A stretch of DNA of 64,000 nucleotides from JACDBE01 sp963714055 (GCA_963714055.1 OY970227.1:3162001-3226000); one strand, 5' to 3'; shown: positions 34,939-44,206, numbered from the stretch's first letter. Numbers and translations are program-made. The notes: a model not told the origin generated them from the sequence alone.

Positions 34939-35871
34939 GTGCCCCGGGTGACAGCCGCCAAGTCCGTCGACCGCAAGGGCATGTCCCTCGTCCCCGGCGG
35001 CACCTTCGCCATGGGATCGGACCGTCACTACCCGGAGGAGGCGCCCGTCCGGCAGGTGACCGTGGACAGCTACTGGATCGATGAGCACCCGGTCACCAAT
35101 CTGGAGTTCCTGCGCTTCGTCAAGGCCACCGGTCACGTCACCCAGGCGGAGCTACCACCGGATCCGAGCCGGTACCCGGGTGCTCAGCCGGAGTTGCTCT
35201 TCGCCGGCTCGGTGGTCTTCCAGAAGTCCACCGGCCCGGTCGACTTGAGCAACCACTACAACTGGTGGGCGTGGCGCCGAGGGGCCGACTGGCGTCACCC
35301 GGAGGGGCCGGAGAGCACGCTCGACGGACGGGAGCGTCACCCGGTGGTTCACGTCGCCTTCGATGACGCCGCCGCCTACGCCTCGTGGGCGGGAAAGCAG
35401 CTGCCTTCCGAGGCCGAGTGGGAGTTCGCCGCCCGGGGCGGGCTGGACGGGGCCGAGTTCGCCTGGGGTGATGAGCTCATGCCGAGGGGAAAGGCGATGG
35501 CCAACACCTGGCAGGGCGAGTTCCCGTACGAGAACACGCTCATCGACGGATACGAGGGCACGTCACCCGTCGGTCGGTTCCCCGCCAACGGCTACGGCCT
35601 CTACGACATGACGGGGAACGTGTGGGAGTGGACCACCGACTGGTACACGGCGAGCCACCAGGCGGTGCCGTCGTGCTGCGGCAGCGACCCGCGGGCGGCC
35701 AGCGTCGACCCGGGCGACCCGTCGGCCATCCCGCGCAAGGTCATGAAGGGCGGGTCGCATCTGTGTGCCCCCAACTACTGCCGCCGCTACCGACCGGCGG
35801 CGCGCATGGCGCAGGCGGTCGACACCTCGACCAGCCATCTCGGTTTCCGCTGCATCGTGCGGACGTCGTGA
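34939..35871 (+). CDS. Formylglycine-generating enzyme (sulfatase-modifying factor)
   Basis: 310 aa from a GTG preceded by GGCGGAGG. It has the FGE-sulfatase fold: LVPGGTFAMGSD, WIDEHPVTNLEFLRFV, LPSEAEWEFAARGG and GNVWEWTTDWY. The catalytic copper-binding pair is intact in GGSHLCAPNYCRRYRPAAR. The enzyme converts the Cys of a CxPxR-type sulfatase motif to formylglycine. A sulfatase with such a Cys begins 27 bp downstream, its probable client. Confidence 0.93.
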   Translation: MPRVTAAKSVDRKGMSLVPGGTFAMGSDRHYPEEAPVRQVTVDSYWIDEHPVTNLEFLRFVKATGHVTQAELPPDPSRYPGAQPELLFAGSVVFQKSTGPVDLSNHYNWWAWRRGADWRHPEGPESTLDGRERHPVVHVAFDDAAAYASWAGKQLPSEAEWEFAARGGLDGAEFAWGDELMPRGKAMANTWQGEFPYENTLIDGYEGTSPVGRFPANGYGLYDMTGNVWEWTTDWYTASHQAVPSCCGSDPRAASVDPGDPSAIPRKVMKGGSHLCAPNYCRRYRPAARMAQAVDTSTSHLGFRCIVRTS

Positions 35872-35898
35872 GCCGACCCTGACCGAAAGGAGCACACG

Positions 35899-37443
35899 GT
35901 GCCGAAGGGCAAGCCCAACATCCTGGTGATCTGGGGCGACGACATCGGGATCACCAACCTCAGTTGCTACAGCGACGGGCTCATGGGGTACCGCACCCCC
36001 AACATCGACAGGGTCGCCGACGAGGGGATGCGCTTCACCGACGCCTACGGCGAGCAGAGCTGCACCGCCGGGCGCTCGTCGTTCATCACGGGGCAGAGCG
36101 CGTTCCGCACCGGGCTCAGCAAGGTGGGCATGCCCGGCGCATCCGTGGGGTTGCATGCCGAAGACCCCACCATCGCCGAGCTCCTCAAGAACCACGGGTA
36201 CGCCACCGGTCAGTTCGGCAAGAACCACCTCGGCGACCGCAACGAGTTCCTGCCCACGGTGCACGGCTTCGACGAGTTCTACGGCAACCTGTACCACCTG
36301 AACGCCGAGGAGGACCCGGAGGACCCCGATTATCCGAGCAAGCACGGATTCGAGGGCTTCCACGACCGGTTCGGGCCCCGAGGAGTCCTCGAGTGCCGCG
36401 CCACCAACCGCGACGACCCCAAGGAGCACCCGCGCTGGGGCCGGGTGGGCAAGCAGAAGATCGAGGACACCGGCCCGTTGACCAGAAAGCGGATGGAGAC
36501 CTGCGACGACGACTTCGCCAAGGCCGCCGGCGACTTCATCGCCCGGCAGCACAAGGCGGGGAAGCCGTTCTTCTGCTGGGTGAACTTCACGCACATGCAC
36601 TTCCGCACGCACACCAAGACGAGGAGCCTGGGGAAGGCGGGCCGCTGGCAGTCGCCCTATCACGACTCCATGCTCGACCACGACAAGAACGTGGGCACCC
36701 TGCTCGACCTCATCGACAAGCTCGGGCTGGCGGAGGACACCATCGTGATGTACGGCACCGACAACGGGCCGCACATGAACACTTGGCCGGACGGGGCGAT
36801 GACCCCGTTCCGCAGCGAGAAGAACACGAACTGGGAGGGTGCCTTCCGTGTGCCGTTGATGGTGCGCTGGCCCGGCAGGATCCCGGCGGGCGTCGTCTCC
36901 AACGAGATCGTCCAGCACCACGACTGGCTGCCCACGTTCCTGGCGGCGGCGGGCGAGCCCGACATCGTCGACAAGCTGAAAGAGGGGCACGAGGCCGCCG
37001 GCAAGACCTTCAAGGTCCACATCGACGGCTACAACCTGCTGCCGTACCTCACCGGAGAGGAGGAGAGCAGCCCGCGCCGAGGGTTCATCTACTTCAGCGA
37101 CGACGGGGACATCGTCGCCCTCCGTTACGACAACTGGAAGATGGTGTTCATGGAGCAGCGGCAGAGGGGCACGCTGGCCCTGTGGGCCGAGCCGTTCACC
37201 ACGCTCCGGGTGCCCAAGTTGTTCAACCTGCGGACCGACCCATTCGAGCGTGCCGACACGACGTCGAACACGTATTGGGACTGGTACCTGTCGAAGGCCT
37301 ACATGATCCTGGCCGCCCAGGCGATCGTGGCCGAGTTTCTCGCCACCTTCGAGGACTTCCCGCCACGCCAGAAGGCGGCCAGCTTCACGATCGACCAGGC
37401 AATGGAGAAGATGTCCGACGCCGTCAGCGGGGCCCGAGGATGA
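35899..37443 (+). CDS. Arylsulfatase, type I (formylglycine-dependent)
   Basis: 514 aa from GTG, with AAAGGAG upstream. The metal Asp pair is WGDDIG at residues 13-18. The formylglycine motif is SCTAGRSSF near residue 55, with Ala in the Pro position. VMYGTDNGPH carries the distal metal ligands. There is no signal peptide, so it is cytoplasmic or modified before an unconventional exit. It forms an operon with the formylglycine-generating enzyme. The sulfate ester attacked cannot be told from sequence. Confidence 0.92.
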   Translation: MPKGKPNILVIWGDDIGITNLSCYSDGLMGYRTPNIDRVADEGMRFTDAYGEQSCTAGRSSFITGQSAFRTGLSKVGMPGASVGLHAEDPTIAELLKNHGYATGQFGKNHLGDRNEFLPTVHGFDEFYGNLYHLNAEEDPEDPDYPSKHGFEGFHDRFGPRGVLECRATNRDDPKEHPRWGRVGKQKIEDTGPLTRKRMETCDDDFAKAAGDFIARQHKAGKPFFCWVNFTHMHFRTHTKTRSLGKAGRWQSPYHDSMLDHDKNVGTLLDLIDKLGLAEDTIVMYGTDNGPHMNTWPDGAMTPFRSEKNTNWEGAFRVPLMVRWPGRIPAGVVSNEIVQHHDWLPTFLAAAGEPDIVDKLKEGHEAAGKTFKVHIDGYNLLPYLTGEEESSPRRGFIYFSDDGDIVALRYDNWKMVFMEQRQRGTLALWAEPFTTLRVPKLFNLRTDPFERADTTSNTYWDWYLSKAYMILAAQAIVAEFLATFEDFPPRQKAASFTIDQAMEKMSDAVSGARG

Positions 37444-37495
37444 TCGGCGGCTGACTCCTTGCCGGCGTGTTGTTCGACGATCAACCCCACCAAGC

Positions 37496-37808
37496 TCAGC
37501 AGCCGGCGGCGAATCGATAGGCGAGACACACCTCGTCGAGTCGCTCGTCGGGGAGTCTCGAGATGAAGCTCTCGAAGCGCGCCCGGTGCAGCGTGAGCAG
37601 GTTGTCGAAACTTGCTGCCGAGCGCGAGGGAAGGCCATCCTCGGCGCCAAGCGTCACCTCGGTGGGGATTCGCCGAACCGCGGTGGTCACCGGCGCCACC
37701 AGCAGCGAGGTGAGCCGAGGGATGAACCTTTCACGTGTGAGCACCAGGACCGGCCGCCGCGTGTCGCCCGGGATGGTCGCCCACCACTGGGGGACCCCCA
37801 GCCCCCAT
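37496..37808 (-). CDS. PemK/MazF-like toxin, +1 frameshift at codon 2
   Basis: The minus-strand frame contains QWWATIPGDTRRPVLVLTRERF and LLVAPVTTAVRRIPTEVTLG, the SH3-like fold of MazF/PemK endoribonucleases. It has no start codon in its own frame upstream of that region. ATG 37808 has GGCGGAGG 6 nt before it but is one base out of frame. Removing one G from its GGGGG run gives MGLGVPQWWATIPGD and a 103-aa protein. No antitoxin ORF is visible upstream, where only 37 bp separate it from pdhA. It may be an orphan, or the antitoxin may be missed. Confidence 0.7.
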
Positions 37809-37845
37809 CGCCGAGCCTCCGCCTGACGGCGTAGTCTCTCCTGCC

Positions 37846-38889
37846 GTGTCAGCCCCCTCGCCGTACCGCCTGCTCGACGTCGACGGCACCCTCCTCGGCG
37901 ACAGCCCGCTCCCGGTCGACCGGGTGGCGGACCTGTTCCGGCGGATGGTGGCCGCCCGCACCTATGACAAGAAGGCGACGGCGATGCAGAAGCAGGGGCG
38001 GCTTGCCACCTACGCCCCGTTCCACGGCCAGGAGGCGGCGCAGATCGGCTCCACCGCCGCCCTCGAACCTCGGGACTGGGTGGTCGGCACCTACCGCGAC
38101 GCCGCCGCCATGTGGGACCACGGCTACCCGTGGGTGAACCTGATCCTCGGCCGCACCGGCGACGAGCGCGGCGGGCACCCTCCCGAAGGGGTCAACGTGC
38201 TGCCTCCGTCGATCACCGTCGGCGGGCACATGATCCACGCTGTCGGCATCGCCTGGGCATCGAGGCTGCGGGGCGACGATGCGGTGGCGATGACCTTCTT
38301 CGGCGACGGAGCCACCTCGGAAGGCGACTTCCACGAGGCGATGAACTTCGCCGGGGTGTTCACCGCCCCGACGGTCTTCGTCTGCCAGAACAACGGCTGG
38401 GCCATCTCGATGCCCCGGGAGCGCCAGACCGCCTCCGAGACCATCGCCCAGAAGGCCGGGGCGTACGGGATGGCGGCGGATCTGGTCGACGGCAACGACC
38501 TGCTCGCCGTGTACGACGTCGCCGCCAAGGCGGTGACCCGCGCCCGCCAAGGGGGCGGCGCCACGCTCATCGAGGCGCTCACCTACCGCATCGGCCCCCA
38601 CACCACCACCGACGACGACAAGCGCTACCGCAGCGAGCATCACATCGACGAGTGGCGCACCGCCGATCCCCTCGATCGGGTGCGTCGCTACCTGCAGGCC
38701 AACGATGCGTGGTCGGACGAAGGGGAGCGGGAGATCGAGGAGGCGGAGAGCCAGGCGGTCGAGGACGCCGTCACCGAGGCCGAGGCACTGACCGCCTTCG
38801 ACGCCGGGGAGATCTTCGACGGGATGTTCGCCGAGGCCACCGGCCCGCTCCAGGTCCAGCGGGACGAGTCCACCGGGGCGCCGGCGTGA
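37846..38889 (+). CDS. Thiamine-dependent 2-oxoacid dehydrogenase E1 alpha subunit
   Basis: 347 aa. TPP-binding motif GDGATSEGDFHEAMNFAGVF...QNN is complete and GGHMIHAVGIAWA precedes it. This is the alpha subunit of pyruvate or branched-chain 2-oxoacid dehydrogenase. The N-terminal FRRMVAARTYDKKATAMQKQ fits the PdhA/BkdA group. It forms an operon with E1 beta (4-nt overlap) and E2. A TAGTCT -10 is 8 nt before the GTG. Which oxoacid is used is not resolved. Confidence 0.92.
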   Translation: MSAPSPYRLLDVDGTLLGDSPLPVDRVADLFRRMVAARTYDKKATAMQKQGRLATYAPFHGQEAAQIGSTAALEPRDWVVGTYRDAAAMWDHGYPWVNLILGRTGDERGGHPPEGVNVLPPSITVGGHMIHAVGIAWASRLRGDDAVAMTFFGDGATSEGDFHEAMNFAGVFTAPTVFVCQNNGWAISMPRERQTASETIAQKAGAYGMAADLVDGNDLLAVYDVAAKAVTRARQGGGATLIEALTYRIGPHTTTDDDKRYRSEHHIDEWRTADPLDRVRRYLQANDAWSDEGEREIEEAESQAVEDAVTEAEALTAFDAGEIFDGMFAEATGPLQVQRDESTGAPA

Positions 38890-39860
38890 CCGAGCGCAAC
38901 CTGGCGCAGGCGCTCAACCAGGCGCTCGACCTGGCGCTGGCCGACCCCGACGTCGTCCTCCTCGGCGAGGACGTGGGCACCACCGGTGGAGTCTTCCGCA
39001 TCTCCGACGGGCTCCTCGAGAAGCACGGCGAGGACAAGGTGATCGACACCCCTGTGGCCGAGTCGGGCATCGTGGGCGCCGCCTTCGGGATGGCGGTGGC
39101 CGGGATGCGGCCGGTGGTCGAGATCCAGTTCATGGGGTTCTCCTATCCCGCCTTCGACCAGGTGATCAGCCACGTCTCCCGCATCCGCAACCGCTCCCGA
39201 CACCGCTTCACGTCGCCCCTGGTCATCCGCATCCCGTATGGGGCGGGGATCGGGGCCGCCGAGCACCACAGCGAGTCCGCGGAGGCGATCTACGTGCACA
39301 CCCCCGGGCTCAAGGTGGTGGTGCCCTCCACCCCCTACGACGCCAAGGGCCTGTTCCTGGCGGCGGTGGCCGACCCGGACCCGGTGATCTTCCTCGAGCC
39401 GATCCGCCTCTACCGGTCGGTGAAGGGCGAGGTGCCCGACGATGCCTACGAGGTGCCGTTGGGCGTGGCCGACGTCGTGGCCGACGGCGACGACGTCACC
39501 TTGATCGGCTACGGGGCGATGATGCGCGAGATCCGCCGCGCCGTCGAGATGCTCGCCGCCGAGGGGGTCGGCGCCACCGCCGTCGACCTGCGCACCCTGT
39601 CACCGCTCGACGTCGAGACCATCGTGGAGACCGTCCGGCACACCGGCCGGGCGGTGGTGGTGCACGAGGCGCCCCGCACCGCCGGGCTCGGTGCCGAGGT
39701 CGTCGCCCTGATCCAGGAGCACGCCCTCTACGACCTGCAGGCGCCGGTGGCCCGGGTGACCGGGTGGGACACGGTCGTGCCGCTGCGGCGGGCCGAGCAG
39801 CACTACGTGCCCACGGTGGAGCGGATCGCGGCGGCAGCTCGAGCAACGATGGAGGCCTGA
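38886..39860 (+). CDS. 2-oxoacid dehydrogenase E1 beta subunit
   Basis: 324 aa from GTG 38886, overlapping the E1 alpha stop. LLGEDVGTTGGVFRISDGL, the VAESGIVGAAFGMAVAG strand and PYGAGIGAAEHHSES are characteristic; the beta subunit supplies the other half of the TPP site. It ends in a TGATG overlap with E2. Confidence 0.93.
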   Translation: MTERNLAQALNQALDLALADPDVVLLGEDVGTTGGVFRISDGLLEKHGEDKVIDTPVAESGIVGAAFGMAVAGMRPVVEIQFMGFSYPAFDQVISHVSRIRNRSRHRFTSPLVIRIPYGAGIGAAEHHSESAEAIYVHTPGLKVVVPSTPYDAKGLFLAAVADPDPVIFLEPIRLYRSVKGEVPDDAYEVPLGVADVVADGDDVTLIGYGAMMREIRRAVEMLAAEGVGATAVDLRTLSPLDVETIVETVRHTGRAVVVHEAPRTAGLGAEVVALIQEHALYDLQAPVARVTGWDTVVPLRRAEQHYVPTVERIAAAARATMEA

Positions 39861-41017
39861 TGGCGACCGAGTTCCACCTCCCCGACGTCGGTGAGGGCCT
39901 CACCGAGGCGGTGATCGTGCACTGGCACGTGGCGGTCGGCGAGGCCGTCGCCCAGGACGGCCCACTGGTCGAGGTGGAGACCGACAAGGCGGTTGTCGAC
40001 ATCCCGGCTCCGGTGGGTGGGGTCCTGCTCCATCAGGGAGGCGCTGCCGGCGACACGCTGCCGGTGGAGTCGTTGCTCGCCGTGATCGGCGACGAGGGCG
40101 AGGCGTGGGAACCGGGCGCCGGTCCGCCACCTGCGGCGCCGGTTCAGCCCGAGCCGGCGGCGCCCATCGTCGGCAGGCTCAGCGACTCGGCGGAGACCGT
40201 CGGCTCGCACCGGCCGGGGATGCTCCCCAAGGTACGACGTCTCGCCGAGCAACTCGGTGTCGACCCGGGGCTGGTGACCGGCACCGGCCCCGGTGGCCGG
40301 ATCACCGAGGACGACCTGCGCCAGGCCGCCGCCGGTGGGGGAGCCGGCGCCCCGACCGCGGCGACGGCCGGCCCGGAGCGCCGGATGAAGATGTCGCCCA
40401 CCCGGAAGGCGATCGCCGACAATCTGGCGAGGTCGTGGCGGGAGATCCCCCATGTCACCACGTACGCCGAGGCCGATGCCCAGCCGCTGCTCGACGCCAG
40501 GGCTGCCGCCGGCAAGCCACCGCTGGAGGCCCTGCTCATCGCCCGTCTCGTGCCGCTGCTGCAGCGGTTCCCCGACTTCAACGCCGCCGTCGAGGGCGAC
40601 GAGATCGTCCACCGGCTCCGCTACGACGTCGGGTTCGCCGTCGACACGCCCGACGGGTTGCTGGTGGCGGTCGTCCGGGGAGCGGATGGGATGGACGTGG
40701 CTCGGCTGGGGGAGGAGATCGCGCGGCTGGCCACGGCCGCCCGGGAGCGCAAGGCGAAGCCCGACGAGCTGCGCGGCCAGACGTTCACCGTCTCCAACAT
40801 CGGGGCGGTCGGCGGACGCTACGGCACCCCGCTCGTCCCCTACGGCACCACGGCGATCCTGTCGGTGGGCCGCGCCGATCCGACGCCCGTGGTGCGCGAT
40901 GGCGAGATCGTCGTCGGACGGGAGATGCCGCTCAGCCTGTCCTACGACCACCGCGCCATCGACGGCTCCACCGGGCGCGCCTTCATGGCCGCAGTTGTGG
41001 AAGCTCTCGAAGCCTGA
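39860..41017 (+). CDS. Dihydrolipoamide acyltransferase E2
   Basis: 385 aa. One lipoyl domain (VETDKAVVDI with the lipoylated Lys at about residue 43), a Pro/Ala linker, a peripheral-subunit-binding domain (MLPKVRRLAEQLGVDPGLVTGTGPGGRITEDD) and the catalytic core ending in YDHRAIDGSTG. No E3 lipoamide dehydrogenase gene follows, so E3 must come from elsewhere. A family 1 repeat lies just after the stop. Confidence 0.93.
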   Translation: MATEFHLPDVGEGLTEAVIVHWHVAVGEAVAQDGPLVEVETDKAVVDIPAPVGGVLLHQGGAAGDTLPVESLLAVIGDEGEAWEPGAGPPPAAPVQPEPAAPIVGRLSDSAETVGSHRPGMLPKVRRLAEQLGVDPGLVTGTGPGGRITEDDLRQAAAGGGAGAPTAATAGPERRMKMSPTRKAIADNLARSWREIPHVTTYAEADAQPLLDARAAAGKPPLEALLIARLVPLLQRFPDFNAAVEGDEIVHRLRYDVGFAVDTPDGLLVAVVRGADGMDVARLGEEIARLATAARERKAKPDELRGQTFTVSNIGAVGGRYGTPLVPYGTTAILSVGRADPTPVVRDGEIVVGREMPLSLSYDHRAIDGSTGRAFMAAVVEALEA

Positions 41018-41037
41018 ACGCGGCCGGCGAGCCGGCG

Positions 41038-41084
41038 AACTTTGAGCGATTGAAGCCATGAGGTGTGTTCAGTCGCTCAAAGTT
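41038..41084 (+). repeat. Palindromic repeat family 1, copy 4
   Basis: The AACTTTGAGCGA / TCGCTCAAAGTT arms are intact. The loop is diverged (ATTGAAGCC at its start). It lies between the convergent E2 and methyltransferase genes, where it could terminate both. Confidence 0.8.
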
Positions 41085-41107
41085 GCGTTGGATTCAGGCC
41101 GGGGCGC

Positions 41108-41833
41108 TCAGGCCGGGGTGCTCAGGCCGGGGGTGGCGGCGCACAGCCAGACCCTGGCCTCCCACAGCAGGCGGGAGCCCCGCTCGCTGAGCTGGACGAT
41201 GCCGTCGTCGAGCAGCCGCTTGATGCTCTTGGCGTCGGCGAGGGCACCGGCCAGCGGGATGGGACGTTCGGTGAGCTTCACCAGGCTGGAGAACGCGGAA
41301 CGCGCCGCGTCGAGGATGGCGTTCTCGTCCTGCAGCGTCCCGGTCGGGAGGAACAGCCTTCCGCCCTCGGCGAGGCGCCGCTTGGCCTGCTGCAGCATCC
41401 GGATGGGCAGCTCGGACCCCCGGGGGCCGCCGCCGGTCTTGGACGGGAACCAGCCGCTGTCGGCGGCCAGGTCGTCGGGGATGCCGGAGACGTCGCCGAT
41501 GATGACGTCGGCGGTGATGTCGTCCCCGAGCGGGGAGAACAGGTCGCCCTGGAAGAACTCCATGCGGTCGGCGACGCCGTGTGCCCTGGCGTTGGCGGTG
41601 GCCACCTCGACCACGTCGGGGCTGGCATCGACCCCGTACACCTTGGAGGCGCCCAGCTTGGCGGCGATGATCCCGAGGACCCCGGTGCCGCAGCCGACGT
41701 CGATGACGATATCGCCCGGCTTGACGTCGAGCACGGCGGCCATCAACTGGGAGATGGTGGACGGGAGGAACGTGGTGTCCGAGGCGGTCAGCTCCATGGG
41801 ACCGAGCCGGCCCTTCCAGGTGATGGTCTGCAT
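41108..41833 (-). CDS. Class I SAM-dependent methyltransferase (PrmA-like core)
   Basis: 241 aa from ATG 41833. The SAM motif IVIDVGCGTGVLGIIAAKLGA and YGVDASPDVVEVA are clear; the motif IV region reads DVIIGDVSGIPDD rather than the NPPY of N-methylating enzymes. Full-length PrmA has a substrate-recognition domain before this core, which is absent here. The target is unknown. A CATAAT -10 is 6 nt before the start. Confidence 0.8.
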   Translation of the reverse strand: MQTITWKGRLGPMELTASDTTFLPSTISQLMAAVLDVKPGDIVIDVGCGTGVLGIIAAKLGASKVYGVDASPDVVEVATANARAHGVADRMEFFQGDLFSPLGDDITADVIIGDVSGIPDDLAADSGWFPSKTGGGPRGSELPIRMLQQAKRRLAEGGRLFLPTGTLQDENAILDAARSAFSSLVKLTERPIPLAGALADAKSIKRLLDDGIVQLSERGSRLLWEARVWLCAATPGLSTPA

Positions 41834-41839
41834 CAAGGG

Positions 41840-41845
41840 ATTATG
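41840..41845 (-). promoter_or_regulatory. -10 element, leaderless promoter of the methyltransferase
   Basis: CATAAT on the minus strand, 6 nt before ATG 41833. Confidence 0.55.
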
Positions 41846-41883
41846 GCCGGTCTGGGCGCCTGTGGAAAGACGAGATCTCCTTG

Positions 41884-41889
41884 TACGCT
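41884..41889 (+). promoter_or_regulatory. -10 element, leaderless promoter
   Basis: TACGCT, 6 nt before GTG 41896. Confidence 0.6.
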
Positions 41890-41895
41890 CGGTTC

Positions 41896-42168
41896 GTGGA
41901 CGGCCAGAAGCAACGAAACGCGCTGACCGCTGCCGAGCAGGCCCTCCGTGCGCTGGCCGCCGATGACGCCGAGAAGGCGCAGAGGGCGGCGGCGCGGGCC
42001 GCCGAGCTCGACCAGATCTCCCTCTACGCAGCCCTTCCGGACGCGGTCGCCGCTGCTGTGGCGGACCTCGACGGCACCGGGTCGATCGGTGCCGGCACGC
42101 TGGCCGGGTTGCGCGCCGCCGTGGGACCGGGCCCGTTGCAGGGCCTGGTCGACGAGCTCGACGGATAG
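41896..42168 (+). CDS. Small Ala-rich helical protein, unknown
   Basis: 90 aa. GTG 41896 is chosen because a -10 element ends exactly 6 nt before it. The protein is nearly all helix, rich in Ala, Asp and Glu (EKAQRAAARAAELDQ), with a Gly-rich turn near residue 65. I do not recognise the family. Leaderless promoter and clean ORF support its being real. Confidence 0.65.
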   Translation: MDGQKQRNALTAAEQALRALAADDAEKAQRAAARAAELDQISLYAALPDAVAAAVADLDGTGSIGAGTLAGLRAAVGPGPLQGLVDELDG

Positions 42169-42192
42169 CCCCGGGTCGGGATCCGGCACCCC

Positions 42193-42198
42193 TAGGGT
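42193..42198 (+). promoter_or_regulatory. -10 element, leaderless promoter of the flavin reductase-thrC pair
   Basis: TAGGGT, 6 nt before ATG 42205. Confidence 0.6.
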
Positions 42199-42204
42199 GG
42201 CGGA

Positions 42205-42732
42205 ATGAGCTCAGGCGCCATCCACGACGAGCATCCCTTCGTGCCCCCGCCGGACCAACGCGACCCGGTGCGCCTGCTGCGGGGCCGGCTGATCGCCCCG
42301 GTGACCATCTTCACCGCAGGGAACGACCCCGACGGCTGGACCGGGCTCACCGTCTCCTCGCTGGTGGTGGCGGAGGGCGACCCGCCGCTCCTCTACTGCC
42401 TGCTCGGCCCGACCACCGACCTGGTCGAGCGCATCGCCCAGACCGACCGGTTCCTGGTCCACGTCTGCGAGTCCGGCCATCGTCGCATCGCCGATGTCTT
42501 CGCCGGTTTGGAGCCGAGCCCGGGCGGGCTGTTCGCCGGCCGCCAGGTGACCCAGACCGCCCACGGCCCGCTGCTCGACGGCTTCCGGACGACCGCAGGG
42601 TGCACCGTGGTGAGCCGCCGTGAGGAGAGCTTCAACGTGCTGGTCACCGCCCGCATCGACGAGGTCGGCACCGACGAGGTGCGCGATCCGCTGACGTACT
42701 TCCGCGGCGGGTACCGACGCCTCGGGGAGTGA
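42205..42732 (+). CDS. Flavin reductase-like (FMN-binding split barrel) protein
   Basis: 175 aa. APVTIFTAGNDPDGWTGLTVSSLVVAEGDPPLLYCLL and FLVHVCESGHRRIADVFAG match the flavin reductase family. The C-terminal FRGGYRRLG is its usual ending. It probably binds FMN and reduces it with NAD(P)H or works as an oxygenase partner. thrC begins 1 nt after its stop. Confidence 0.85.
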   Translation: MSSGAIHDEHPFVPPPDQRDPVRLLRGRLIAPVTIFTAGNDPDGWTGLTVSSLVVAEGDPPLLYCLLGPTTDLVERIAQTDRFLVHVCESGHRRIADVFAGLEPSPGGLFAGRQVTQTAHGPLLDGFRTTAGCTVVSRREESFNVLVTARIDEVGTDEVRDPLTYFRGGYRRLGE

Positions 42733-42733
42733 C

Positions 42734-44120
42734 GTGCGGTACCTGAGCACCCGCGGGCGGGATGGCTCCCGCCGGGTTCGGCGACGTGCTCATCGACGGG
42801 CTGGCACCCGATGGCGGGCTGGTGGTGCCCGACTCGGTGCCGGTGATCACTGCTGGGGAGCTGGCCGATCTCCGCTCGGCGCCCTATCCCGAGGTGGCAA
42901 CGGCGGTGCTCACCCGTTTCGCCCCCGACCTGGACGCCGCCGACCTGGCCCGGGCGGTGGAGACCGCCTACGGTCCCGACCGGTTCGACCACCCCGACGT
43001 GGTGAGCCTCCGCCCGTTGGGTGACGGGCTGGTGCTGTGCGGGCTCTCCCACGGGCCCACCCTGGCGTTCAAGGACATGGCGATGCAGCTCCTCGCCGAG
43101 CTGTTCGACCTGGTGCTGACTCGAGGGCAGCGGCTCACCGTGCTGGGGGCGACGTCGGGCGACACCGGGTCGAGCGCCGAGCACGCCTTCCGGGGCAGCG
43201 CCAAGGTCGATGTGTTCATGTTGTCGCCGCTGGGCAGGATGAGCCCGTTCCAGGCGGCCCAGATGTACACCGTCGACGACCCCAACATCCACAACCTGGC
43301 GGTGCGGGGGGTCTTCGACCAGTGCCAGGACCTCGTCAAGCAGGTGACCGCCGACGCCGCCTTCAAGGCGGAGCACGGCATCGGGGCGGTCAACTCGATC
43401 AACTGGGGGAGGGTGGTCGCCCAGGTCGCCTACTACCTGTACGCCTCGTTGCGGGTTGCCGCCCCCGGCGGAGAGGTCTCCTTCGCCGTCCCCACCGGGA
43501 ACTTCGGCAACGTGTACGCCGGGCACGTCGCCCGGAGGATGGGGGCGCCGATCCGCCGGTTGGTGGTGGCCACCAACGAGAACGACGTCCTCGCCGAGTT
43601 CTTCGCCACCGGCCGCTACCGGGTGCGCCGGCCCGAGGACGTCCACGCCACGTCGAGCCCGTCGATGGACATCGCCCGGGCCTCCAACTTCGAGCGCTAC
43701 GTGTACGACCTGCTCGGTGGGAACGCACGGCACGTGGCGGATCTATTCGGCGGTCCCGCCGGGTTCGACCTCGGGGACGTCACCGATGCTGTCGCCGCCA
43801 CCGGTTTCGCCGCGGGCAGCTCCACCCACGCCGACCGCATCGCCACCATCCGTGACGTCCACCGGCGTTGGGGCGTCGTCGTCGACCCGCACACCGCCGA
43901 CGGGATCACCGTGGGCAGGCGCTTCGTCGAGGACGGGGTGCCGATGATCTGTCTGGAGACCGCCCAGCCGGCCAAGTTCGCCGCCACCATCGTCGAGGCG
44001 CTCGGTGCGCCGCCACCGGTACCCGATCGGCTGGCCGGCTTGCTCGACCTGCCCCAGCGTTACGAGGTGATCGACCCGACGCCGGATGCGGTGAAGGCGG
44101 CGATCGTCGCCGCCGGCTGA
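42734..44120 (+). CDS. thrC: Threonine synthase, +1 frameshift near the start
   Basis: Converts O-phosphohomoserine to threonine with PLP. The expected N-terminus RYLSTRG is read from GTG 42734 in one frame. The rest, from APAGFGDVLIDGLAPDGGL on, is in the next frame. Dropping one G from CGGG near 42757 joins them as STRGRMAPAGF and gives 461 aa. The PLP Lys is in LSHGPTLAFKDMAMQ, and TSGDTGSSAEHAF and TGNFGNVYAG are intact. This is the long (E. coli/yeast type) threonine synthase. Confidence 0.92.
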
Positions 44121-44129
44121 GGTCGGGCC

Positions 44130-44153
44130 GCGCCGGGTCTTTCAGACCGGCGC
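44130..44153 (+). terminator. Hairpin after thrC
   Basis: GCGCCGGGTCT-ttc-AGACCGGCGC, a 10-bp stem with one bulged G, 10 nt behind the thrC stop. No U tract follows, as is usual in high-GC actinobacteria. Confidence 0.5.
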
Positions 44154-44206
44154 AGGCCCGGATGCCGGGTACCATCGCCGGCGCCGCACACCTTGGAGTC
44201 ACCTGC

